Positions 36,106-43,753 of a stretch of DNA of 64,000 bases are shown here, one piece after another (positions within the stretch are counted from its first letter, which is position 1; the number at the start of each line of letters is the position of its first letter). The notes beneath the pieces were generated by a model that was not told where the DNA came from, did not search any database, and saw nothing but the letters and a program-made list of their open reading frames with translations. The DNA comes from Bacteroidota bacterium. GTDB taxonomy: Bacteria > Bacteroidota > Ignavibacteria > Ignavibacteriales > SURF-24. The stretch spans positions 1 through 64,000 of the forward strand of contig JAUZPB010000013.1 of the NCBI GenBank assembly GCA_030706145.1, read 5' to 3'. Position numbers and translations under genes: made by a program.

Positions 36106-36544
36106 TATGTTCGCCTCATATCGGTGTGAATTATTTCTTAACCGGCAATTTATAATCGTTAAAATATTTTACTTATATAAATTATTTTATTTTAATCAGG
36201 ACTTTCCGAAAAAGAACTAAATATTTAGGCAGGCAAGTGGGACTTAAGTCCCTTTGTTTATTGGTGGTTAACTTAAGGTATTTAAACTTATTTGTCAAGA
36301 AATATTAAAAATTTTTATGACTTAATTTTACTCTTAGAAATCCCCTTGGCTACCTGAAGCTAATTTTGCCCATCTTTCTTCACTGGTGAATGTTTTTTGC
36401 CCTTAACTGAATAATAATTTGCATATGTACAAATTTAGCCATAAAAAAATGCCCTAAATTCATTTTTGCCTATAATATAAATGTAAGTTCCTTGGCACTA
36501 CTTTTGCCCTTATATCTCCAAAATTCCATAAAAGAAGAAAATTT
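36106..36544. other. Divergent control region of the flagellar operon
   Basis: 439 bp between the receiver gene and flgB. It contains a sigma-54 promoter (36493-36507) and four TTTTGCC(C/T) words, at 36364, 36395, 36464 and 36502, the last being part of the promoter itself. No ORF is supported. Confidence 0.6.
36493..36507 (+). promoter_or_regulatory. Sigma-54 promoter of the flagellar operon
   Basis: TGGCAC-N5-TTGC, a perfect match to the -24/-12 consensus with GG (36494-36495) and GC (36506-36507) 12 bp apart. Transcription would begin near 36519, about 25 bp before the flgB start. An RpoN-dependent activator should bind further upstream. One RpoN activator is encoded at 59973-61076, but whether it controls this promoter is unknown. 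Confidence 0.85.
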
Positions 36545-36940
36545 ATGCCTGAGCCAGTAGAAAAATCACTTGTCAGAATGCTTGAGTTTTGTACACAGAA
36601 ACAAAAGGTTCTTAGTAAGAATATTGCAAATATTGGGACTGAAAATTACAACAGGGAAGACGTAAAGTTTAAGGATATTCTCGATGAGAATATGGGTGGA
36701 GAACTCAAGACTACTAATGCAAAGCATTTTGCTTCGGCAGAAGGTCATGGCCCAGAGAATCCTATTGAAATTGTTGAGGATAATACTAAGGATAGAATTT
36801 CGGGCATAAATAATGTAGATATTGATACAGAAATGGCTGAAATGGCTGAAAACACACTTAAATTCAAGTTCGCCGCGAAAAAAATGGGAGACTACTACAG
36901 AAATATTCAGAACGTAATCAAGAATGGGGCTGGAAGATGA
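36545..36940 (+). CDS. flgB: Flagellar basal-body rod protein FlgB
   Basis: A 131-residue proximal rod subunit. The N-terminal rod motif (LSKNIANIGTENYNREDVKF) and C-terminal helix (VDIDTEMAEMAENTLKFKFAAK) are those of FlgB. It is exported by the flagellar type III apparatus and assembles on the MS ring. First gene of the operon, right after the sigma-54 promoter. It overlaps flgC by 4 bp (ATGA). Confidence 0.94.
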   Translation: MPEPVEKSLVRMLEFCTQKQKVLSKNIANIGTENYNREDVKFKDILDENMGGELKTTNAKHFASAEGHGPENPIEIVEDNTKDRISGINNVDIDTEMAEMAENTLKFKFAAKKMGDYYRNIQNVIKNGAGR

Positions 36941-37446
36941 AAATAAGCAATAATTTCTTTGGAATTAAAATGAGCGCTAAAGGTTTAGGTATTCAAAGAA
37001 AGAAGATGAACCTTATCTCAGAAAACCTTGCCAATTCTGGTACTACACGAACTGAAGAGGGGGGACCTTATAAAAGGAAATTCCTGGTCGTAAAACAGGA
37101 GAATATCCCATTTTCTAAGAATCTTGAATTACAGAATCAGAGCTTAGAGATGAATACTACTGAGCCTGCACATTTTGCAACAACACCAGCGACTATGACT
37201 GGCTCAAACAGTAGTGCTGACTCACCTATAGGGCTGAGCGAAACTGAGCTAAAAGATAATAAGGAAGGCGAAACGGTTTATATGCCCGAGCATCCAGATG
37301 CTGATAAAGACGGTTATGTGCATATGCCTAATGTCAATGTTATTAATGAAATGGTTGATATGATTGCTGCAACTAGAAGCTATGAATCAAATCTTACAGC
37401 TCTGAATTCTTCGAAACAAATGGCAAAAGATGCACTGGAGATATAA
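36937..37446 (+). CDS. flgC: Flagellar basal-body rod protein FlgC
   Basis: A 169-residue rod protein with N-terminal SAKGLGIQRKKMNLISENLANSGTTRTEEGGPYKRK and C-terminal VNVINEMVDMIAATRSYESNLTALNSSKQMAKDAL motifs of FlgC. Translationally coupled to flgB. The next gene begins at the base after its stop codon. Confidence 0.94.
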   Translation: MKISNNFFGIKMSAKGLGIQRKKMNLISENLANSGTTRTEEGGPYKRKFLVVKQENIPFSKNLELQNQSLEMNTTEPAHFATTPATMTGSNSSADSPIGLSETELKDNKEGETVYMPEHPDADKDGYVHMPNVNVINEMVDMIAATRSYESNLTALNSSKQMAKDALEI

Positions 37447-37767
37447 ATGAAGATAACTTCTAATACAATTGGCAACTATGGCCCTGGTTATCTAAATCAG
37501 GTTAGACAGAGCTCTCAGACTACCTCAAAGTCTGCTGCAACTACTGTTACAACCAGAGCTTCAGAAATAAATACCAAAACTAATAACATCCCACAGGTCC
37601 AACAGTCTGGTTCTGCTAAAACTGAGGGAATAACAAATGATGAAAAGATGTTTTTTATGGGACTTTATCCGGAAAATCAAAGCGAAATAGTTGATTATCA
37701 TTTTTATCAGAAGTCCGGAAAAATGTCAGGCGTCTCAGTTGGTACGTTATTCGATAGAAGAGGTTGA
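37447..37767 (+). CDS. Unknown small protein of the flagellar operon
   Basis: A 106-residue protein that I cannot assign to a family. Residues 1-60 are Ser/Thr/Gln-rich and probably disordered. Residues about 62-106 look folded (TNDEKMFFMGLYPENQSEIVDYHFYQKSG, ending GTLFDRRG). It has no signal peptide or membrane helix. It abuts flgC with no gap and precedes fliE by 2 bp, so it is certainly co-translated with rod genes. A role in rod/MS-ring assembly, as a chaperone or as an exported rod-associated part, is inference. Confidence 0.75.
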   Translation: MKITSNTIGNYGPGYLNQVRQSSQTTSKSAATTVTTRASEINTKTNNIPQVQQSGSAKTEGITNDEKMFFMGLYPENQSEIVDYHFYQKSGKMSGVSVGTLFDRRG

Positions 37768-37769
37768 TA

Positions 37770-38060
37770 ATGCAAATAGGTTCTATACAAAACATATTTA
37801 AAGAAATACCACGTCTAAAGGAAGTTGACAAAAAGGATGACTCACAATTTGGCGAGGTATTAGGATCTCTTATTGATCAAGTTAATCAGGATCAAAACAC
37901 TGCTAATAAAATGGTCAAGGACTTTGCCGAAGGTAAAGAAGTTGAGTTACATGAGGTTATGATCGCTGGTGAAAAAGCAAAGACTAGTCTAGAACTATTA
38001 ATGGAAATTAGAAATAAAACAATCGACATGTATAAAGAATTAACTAGGATCCAGATCTAG
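37770..38060 (+). CDS. fliE: Flagellar hook-basal body protein FliE
   Basis: A 96-residue protein with the FliE pattern: N-terminal FGEVLGSLIDQVNQDQNTANKM and C-terminal EVMIAGEKAKTSLELLMEIRNKTIDMYKELTRIQI. FliE links the rod to the MS ring. The ATG at 37770 is preferred over an in-frame TTG at 37764 because GAAGAGG lies about 6 bp before the ATG. The stop overlaps the GTG start of fliF by one base. Confidence 0.93.
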   Translation: MQIGSIQNIFKEIPRLKEVDKKDDSQFGEVLGSLIDQVNQDQNTANKMVKDFAEGKEVELHEVMIAGEKAKTSLELLMEIRNKTIDMYKELTRIQI

Positions 38061-39682
38061 TGGATACAAAGAAGAATCCTTTTGATGCCATAATGGGCAT
38101 CTTCAACAAACTTTCTCTCCAACAACGCCTTGTAATTGGAGTCGTTCTTGTCCTGACAATGGTCCTTCTGGGATTTATTGTCTTTGTTTTTAATGAACCT
38201 AGTTATTCTGCTCTTTATACAAACCTTGCACCTGAAGATGCTTCAAAGGTTGTTGATCACCTTACAAGTCAAAAAGTACCTTACAAATTAGAGGATAATG
38301 GACAAACAATCCGCGTCCCTAAAGACAAAGTCTATGAGATAAGATTACAGCTCGCAAGTAAAGGAATTCCGAGTTCCGGAATTATTGGCTATGAGATCTT
38401 TGATAAGACTACTATGGGTATGTCTGAATTCATGCAGAAGTTAAACTACAAAAGAGCACTAGAAGGTGAACTCTCCCGTACTATTATGCAAGAAGAAGGT
38501 GTAGCTGGTGTAAGAGTTCATATCGTGTTTCCTGAGAAATCTGTATTTAGAGATGAGGAAAAACAGCCTACAGCTTCGGTTGTCCTAAAACTCAAAAGTA
38601 ATGAAATTTCTAAAAATAACATTATAGCTATTTCAAATTTAGTCTCTAGCAGCGTCGAAGGTCTCCATCCCGACAAAGTTACTATTTTGGATACAAAGGG
38701 TAGATTGCTTTCAAAAGAAATCGATGAAAACCCACTTGCAGCTTCTAGTTCAAAACAATATGAAATTAAACAAAATGTTGAGAACTACCTTGCTCAGAAG
38801 GCTCAAAATATGCTGGACAATATTTTAGGCTATGGAAATGCTATTGTTACTGTAAATGCAGATCTGGACTTTAACCAGGTTGAAAAAACAATGGAACTCT
38901 ATGATCCTGAGACACAGGTAGCTGTAAGCGAGCAGTCAATAAAAGCCTTGAATAACGGAAAGACCTCGGGCGATTCAACATCACAATCCAATGAAAACAA
39001 TACCACTAATTATGAAATAAGTAAAACAATACAAAGGGTTGTCGAAGGAACTGGATATATTAAAAGGCTTAGCCTGGCTGCTGTTGTAAATGGTAATCCA
39101 AAACAAGTGAAAAAAGGCGATAAGATGGAAACCGTTTACGAGCCCCGTTCTGAAGAACAGATGAAGAAACTCGAAGAATTAGTTAAAAATGCAATAGGTA
39201 TTGATTCGACAAGAAAAGACCAGTTCTCAATTGTAAGTATACCTTTTGAAACAAAACTTGAAGATGAAACTAAAGGCGACGGGACTTCGGCTTTAGATAA
39301 TATTGAAAAATATTCAAATCTCCTTTTGATTTTTGTTGCTGTTGGTGCTTCAATGTTCATCCTTAAAGGACTGCTCAACCGCGTAAAAAACGAAAAGATT
39401 ATTATTGGAACTCTTAATCTTCCTGGCGAAGAAACCGAAGGCTTCGAAAACCCTTCTGCTCCAATGCTTGAGAGTGGGGAGGCAGGTACTAACAAAATGC
39501 AAGCTATTGCAGCTCCTAAAAAGAAAAAAGGCGCTCTCTCAATTGGAGATATAGAAGATGAAATAACTGACGATGCAGCTCAAAAACTTGTTCGTCAGGA
39601 AAAAATAACAAATTACGTAGCAAAGAATCCTGCTGAAGCAGCTAAACTAATAAACACATGGTTGCACGAAGATGAGTACTAA
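38060..39682 (+). CDS. fliF: Flagellar MS-ring protein FliF
   Basis: A 540-residue inner-membrane protein beginning with GTG. A transmembrane helix at about 25-47, ring-building motifs (FNEPSYSALYTNLAPEDASKVVDHL, about 50-75; RALEGELSRTIMQEEGVAGVRVHIVFPEKSVF, about 133-165), a second helix near 415-435 and a cytoplasmic tail whose last residues (KITNYVAKNPAEAAKLINTWL) bind FliG. Standard length. It overlaps fliG by 11 bp. Confidence 0.95.
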   Translation: MDTKKNPFDAIMGIFNKLSLQQRLVIGVVLVLTMVLLGFIVFVFNEPSYSALYTNLAPEDASKVVDHLTSQKVPYKLEDNGQTIRVPKDKVYEIRLQLASKGIPSSGIIGYEIFDKTTMGMSEFMQKLNYKRALEGELSRTIMQEEGVAGVRVHIVFPEKSVFRDEEKQPTASVVLKLKSNEISKNNIIAISNLVSSSVEGLHPDKVTILDTKGRLLSKEIDENPLAASSSKQYEIKQNVENYLAQKAQNMLDNILGYGNAIVTVNADLDFNQVEKTMELYDPETQVAVSEQSIKALNNGKTSGDSTSQSNENNTTNYEISKTIQRVVEGTGYIKRLSLAAVVNGNPKQVKKGDKMETVYEPRSEEQMKKLEELVKNAIGIDSTRKDQFSIVSIPFETKLEDETKGDGTSALDNIEKYSNLLLIFVAVGASMFILKGLLNRVKNEKIIIGTLNLPGEETEGFENPSAPMLESGEAGTNKMQAIAAPKKKKGALSIGDIEDEITDDAAQKLVRQEKITNYVAKNPAEAAKLINTWLHEDEY

Positions 39683-40718
39683 CGAGACAAAAGCAATATC
39701 AAAGGAATTAAGAAGAGAGGATATTTCTGGTGCACAGAAAGCTGCCTTACTTATGATTGCACTAAATGTCGATACAGCTGCAAGTGTTTTTAAGTATTTG
39801 GATCCTGCAGAGGTCGAACAAATTTCTGCTGAGATTACAAAAGTCAAGAATATTCCTTCTAACATTGTCGATAATGTTATGGAAGAATATTATGCTATGA
39901 TAACTGCAAGAGAATATGTGCTTGAAGGTGGAATTGATTATGCACAAGCTATTCTTGAAAAGTCCTTTGGACTTGCTAAAGCTGTTGAAATTATTGAAAA
40001 GGTCAGAAATCTGACAACATTGAAAGGCTTCGACGTCTTAAAAAAAGCCGATTCGGCTCAACTTGTGAACTTTCTTAATAAAGAGCACCCACAGACAATT
40101 GCACTGATTCTTTCTCATTTGAACCCCGATCAGACAGCAAATGCTCTTAAAGAATTACCTGATAATCTTAGGGCAGATGTTGCCTATAGAATTGCTACTC
40201 TTGGAAAAATATCTCCACAAACTCTAAAACAAATTGAAAGAGTAGTTGATGAACTTGCTGGCTTTACTATGAATCAGTCAATGAGTAAAACCGGTGGCCC
40301 TAAGAGTCTTGCTAAGATCCTTAACAGAACAAGTGTAAGTGTTAGTAAGGAAATAATAAATTCAATTCAGGAAAAAGATGAAGAGGTCGCTCATGAAATT
40401 AAAAGACTCATGTTCCTCTTTGATGATATTATAAATATTCAGGATAAAGATATTCAACGCATTCTTCGCGAAGTTGACCGCAAAGACCTGGCTTTAGCTC
40501 TCAAAGTTACTGATGAAAGATTAAAACAGAAAATATTTTCTAATATGTCTGAACGCGCTGCAGATCTCTTGAAAGAAGAATTGCAATATATGGGCCCGGT
40601 AAGATTAAAAGAGGTCGAGGCTGCACAGGCTAAAATTGTTGATATCGTTAAGACACTTGAGGAAAATGAGGAAATTTCCTTGAACCTCAGGGGAGGCGCA
40701 GAAGAAGTATATGTCTGA
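39672..40718 (+). CDS. fliG: Flagellar motor switch protein FliG
   Basis: A 348-residue switch protein with the three armadillo-like domains. N-terminal GAQKAALLMIALNVDTAASVFKYL binds FliF; middle motif EHPQTIALILSHLNP; C-terminal MFLFDDIINIQDKDIQRILREVD with the charged torque helix (KIFSNMSERAADLLKEELQYMGPVRLKEVE). It forms the rotor face contacting the stator and FliM. It overlaps both neighbours (11 bp with fliF, 8 bp with fliH). Confidence 0.96.
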   Translation: MSTNETKAISKELRREDISGAQKAALLMIALNVDTAASVFKYLDPAEVEQISAEITKVKNIPSNIVDNVMEEYYAMITAREYVLEGGIDYAQAILEKSFGLAKAVEIIEKVRNLTTLKGFDVLKKADSAQLVNFLNKEHPQTIALILSHLNPDQTANALKELPDNLRADVAYRIATLGKISPQTLKQIERVVDELAGFTMNQSMSKTGGPKSLAKILNRTSVSVSKEIINSIQEKDEEVAHEIKRLMFLFDDIINIQDKDIQRILREVDRKDLALALKVTDERLKQKIFSNMSERAADLLKEELQYMGPVRLKEVEAAQAKIVDIVKTLEENEEISLNLRGGAEEVYV

Positions 40719-41334
40719 TGTTGTCAGGCTTAACCTTAAATCGGGTAATGTAAAACTAAAATTTACAAATGAACCTGAAGAAATTCCTGATGAGAATAAA
40801 GAAGAAGATTATTTTACTCATCAACTTCAGGATAGCTATGAGAGAGGCTTTAAAGATGGTCAGAATCAGTTAAGAGATGAACTCGAGCAAAACTATATTG
40901 CACAATTATCTGAAAAAACTCAGGAGTTTAATAAAATATTAGCTATGCTTGAAGCAAACCTTTCTGAATATGACCAGGCTTTTGACAAGGTTGTACTTGA
41001 AACAGCTTTAATGATCGCTGAAAAAATTGTTAGGCGTGAGATTAATAGAGAATCTATTATTACAAATACGCTTAGAGATTCAGTGAAGAAGATAATTGGG
41101 GCTAATGATATTTTAATTAAAATTAATCCTGTGGACCATAATCAGGTCCAATCAGTACAGAATAGCCCTTTACTTGAAGGAACCTTCTCGAAGATCAAAT
41201 TTGAATTAGATGAAAATCTCGAACCTGGAGGCTGCTTAGTGGAAACAGAAATTGGAAATGTTGATTCCAGGATCACAACACAAATAAATGAAATTAAAAA
41301 GCAGCTTGAAGCTAGCTTCATAAATCAGGCCTAA
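40711..41334 (+). CDS. fliH: Flagellar assembly protein FliH
   Basis: A 207-residue coiled-coil protein between fliG and fliI. The N-terminal half is charged and helical (YERGFKDGQNQLRDELEQNY), the C-terminal half (about 110-200) resembles the FliH/YscL/V-ATPase E-subunit domain (KIVRREINRESIITNTLRDSVKKI, LEPGGCLVETEIGNVDSRI). It regulates and anchors the FliI ATPase at the export gate. Assignment rests on position and these weak motifs. Confidence 0.88.
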   Translation: MSDVVRLNLKSGNVKLKFTNEPEEIPDENKEEDYFTHQLQDSYERGFKDGQNQLRDELEQNYIAQLSEKTQEFNKILAMLEANLSEYDQAFDKVVLETALMIAEKIVRREINRESIITNTLRDSVKKIIGANDILIKINPVDHNQVQSVQNSPLLEGTFSKIKFELDENLEPGGCLVETEIGNVDSRITTQINEIKKQLEASFINQA

Positions 41335-41350
41335 AATTTAATCTGAAATA

Positions 41351-42682
41351 ATGCAGATCGAAGACATTTTCATCGACAAATATAAAAGAGTAATTGACAG
41401 AGTTGATACAATTAAACTCAATGGAAAAGTTACAGATGTAATAGGACTGATAATTGTATCACTTGGACCAAATGTATCGGTTGGCGAGGTTTGTACAATT
41501 GTTAACAGAAGTGGAAGAGAGGTCTGCAAGGCTGAAGTAGTTGGTTTTAAAGAGGGGAAAGTACTCTCGATTGCTTTGGGCGAGGTTGATAAGATATCTC
41601 CTTCATGTGAAATAATTGCCTCTGGAAAAAATTTTACAATTGGAGTCGGAGAGAACCTCCTCGGAAGAGTTATCGATGGCCTCGGAAATCCGATCGATGG
41701 TAAAGGGGAAATTGTCTGTTCATCATTTAAAAGTATATATTGTGAACCACCAAACCCTCTGACTAGAACAAGAATTTCAGTTCCGCTTCAGACTGGGGTT
41801 AGATCAATTGATGGACTGCTAACAATAGGTAAAGGTCAAAGAGTTGGCATTTTTGCTGGTAGCGGTGTTGGAAAAAGCGTTACTCTTGGAATGATTGCAA
41901 GAAATACTAATGCAGATGTTAACGTTATTTCTCTTGTCGGAGAACGTGGCAGAGAGGTAAGGGAATTCCTCGAAAAAGAACTGGGTGAGGAAGGTATTAA
42001 ACGTTCAGTCGTTGTTGTTGCTACAAGTGATAAACCAGCTCTTATTAGAATGAAAGGTGCTTATATAGCTACAACTATAGCAGAGTACTTCCGTGATCAG
42101 GGCCTTGATGTTGTTTTAATGATGGACTCGGTTACAAGGTTTGCACAAGCACAAAGAGAAATTGGCCTTACTATTGGAGAACCTCCTGCAACTAAAGGCT
42201 ATACTCCATCTGTATTTGCTATGCTGCCTAAGTTACTTGAGAGAACTGGAACTGGAGCAGTCGGTTCAATTACTGGTCTATATACTGTTCTTGTTGATGG
42301 CGATGATATGACTGAACCAATAGCTGATGCAGTAAGATCTATTCTGGATGGCCATATTGTTCTTTCAAGAAAACTTGCAAATAAAGGTCAGTTCCCGGCT
42401 GTTGACCCACTGCAAAGTGTAAGCCGTGTAATGCCCGATATCGTTACAACGGACCATAGACATCGCGCAATTGCTTTTAATGATATACTCGCAACTTACA
42501 AAGAAGCTGAGGATTTGATTAATATTGGTGCATATGTAAAAGGAAGCAACCCACAGATTGATCATGCACTATCGAAAATTCACCTTTTAAGAAAATTCTT
42601 GAAGCAGGATATGTTCGATAAGGCTCTATTTACAGATACAGTACAAAGATTAAAAGAAATTATTGAAAAACCAATAGCATAA
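41351..42682 (+). CDS. fliI: Flagellum-specific ATPase FliI
   Basis: A 443-residue ATPase related to the F1 beta subunit. Walker A GIFAGSGVGKSVTLG (about 169-183), Walker B VVLMMDSVTRFAQAQREIG (about 256-274) and the type III ATPase phrase GYTPSVFAMLPKLLERTG (about 283-300) are intact. It energises unfolding and entry of flagellar export substrates. It lies 16 bp after fliH. Confidence 0.96.
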   Translation: MQIEDIFIDKYKRVIDRVDTIKLNGKVTDVIGLIIVSLGPNVSVGEVCTIVNRSGREVCKAEVVGFKEGKVLSIALGEVDKISPSCEIIASGKNFTIGVGENLLGRVIDGLGNPIDGKGEIVCSSFKSIYCEPPNPLTRTRISVPLQTGVRSIDGLLTIGKGQRVGIFAGSGVGKSVTLGMIARNTNADVNVISLVGERGREVREFLEKELGEEGIKRSVVVVATSDKPALIRMKGAYIATTIAEYFRDQGLDVVLMMDSVTRFAQAQREIGLTIGEPPATKGYTPSVFAMLPKLLERTGTGAVGSITGLYTVLVDGDDMTEPIADAVRSILDGHIVLSRKLANKGQFPAVDPLQSVSRVMPDIVTTDHRHRAIAFNDILATYKEAEDLINIGAYVKGSNPQIDHALSKIHLLRKFLKQDMFDKALFTDTVQRLKEIIEKPIA

Positions 42683-42686
42683 TTAT

Positions 42687-43124
42687 ATGGCAAAGTTTAA
42701 GTATAAGTTTGAATCAGTAAAAAAAATTAAAGAGACTATTGAAAAAAAGGTCCAAAAAGAAATTTCTCTTATCGATTTGGAAATTGAAGAGGTTAATAAT
42801 TCCTTCAGAGAAATTCTTGCTGAAAAAGAAGCTTATCGCAAAAGTATTGAAGTAAGAACTTGTCTCAAGGCTTCTGAACTTCAGTTTCATGACGATGCTG
42901 AATATTTACTCGATTTACAACTTGAAAAACTTCTTGATGAGCTTAACCAGTTAAGACTTAAAAGAGAAAACAAAATACTTGAACTTGCTCAGAAAACAAA
43001 AGAACATAAGATATTTGAATACCTTGAAGAAAGGCATTATGAAGAATTTCTCATTGACCAAAATCAGATTGAACAAAAAGAGATTGATGAGATTGCAACA
43101 AAGAAATTTGCTAGAGAGGCTTAA
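42687..43124 (+). CDS. fliJ: Flagellar export protein FliJ
   Basis: A 145-residue, highly charged, almost entirely helical protein (KFKYKFESVKKIKETIEKKVQKE at the N-terminus), as expected for FliJ, the coiled-coil stalk that couples the FliI hexamer to the export gate. Sequence is poorly conserved in this family, so the call leans on its place 4 bp after fliI and its length. Confidence 0.82.
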   Translation: MAKFKYKFESVKKIKETIEKKVQKEISLIDLEIEEVNNSFREILAEKEAYRKSIEVRTCLKASELQFHDDAEYLLDLQLEKLLDELNQLRLKRENKILELAQKTKEHKIFEYLEERHYEEFLIDQNQIEQKEIDEIATKKFAREA

Positions 43125-43126
43125 AA

Positions 43127-43753
43127 TTGCAAGCTAAAATAATATATACTGTTGTCTTTCTCCTTGCTTTTGCACTTACAACTGGCGCAATGATGTTTTT
43201 AAATAATAAATATGAGAATATATTTAAATTCAATTTTGCACCAGCTTCACAAAATAGAAGCATACTCTCACAAACAAAAAAGGATGACTCTAAACAATCG
43301 GATAATAGGCAACAACCCTCTGATAATAATGGGAATGAAAATAAAAATATCTTGTCTAAAGGTGCAAATGCAGATGCTGCCAACAAGGATTCTAAAGCTG
43401 CCAACAACTCTTCTGCTGTTTTAAATCCAAACAGTTCTGCAAGTGGTAAGCAATCACCTGATAATGGCAAGCAGAGTTCTGCAGCAAAAAATAATGACTC
43501 AAAGAATAGCAATAACAATGCTGCCTTTGAAAAGAAAAAAATGGAGCCAGCTTACATTAAGTGGAAAAAAGATATGGTTAAAACATATGATAAGATGGAT
43601 CCTAAATCAGTTGCTAAAATTTTAATTAAAATGAACGATAATTATGCAAGAGATATTCTCTTTTCATTTAAAGATAAAAAGAGAGCAGAAATAATCGAAA
43701 CGATCTTAACTTTAAGCCCGGAAGCGGCTACCAGATTAACCAGGACACCATAA
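43127..43753 (+). CDS. MotE/FlbB-like flagellar protein
   Basis: A 208-residue protein starting with TTG 2 bp after the fliJ stop. One N-terminal membrane helix (about 5-25), a long Asn/Ser/Lys-rich linker (about 45-135) and a C-terminal helical domain (about 140-208: YDKMDPKSVAKILIKMNDNYARDILFSFKDKKRAEIIETILTLSPEAA) resembling the MgtE-N-like domain of MotE/FlbB. Family members sit in the periplasm around the motor and help stators or PflA-type rings assemble, or act in FliK-region secretion. Its position between fliJ and fliK is typical. Confidence 0.75.
   Translation: MQAKIIYTVVFLLAFALTTGAMMFLNNKYENIFKFNFAPASQNRSILSQTKKDDSKQSDNRQQPSDNNGNENKNILSKGANADAANKDSKAANNSSAVLNPNSSASGKQSPDNGKQSSAAKNNDSKNSNNNAAFEKKKMEPAYIKWKKDMVKTYDKMDPKSVAKILIKMNDNYARDILFSFKDKKRAEIIETILTLSPEAATRLTRTP

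Noticed and set aside
36364-36471. Additional sigma-54 promoters at the other TTTTGCC words
   Set aside because: No GG lies 12 bp upstream of the GC; the nearest (36385) is off by 2 bp.
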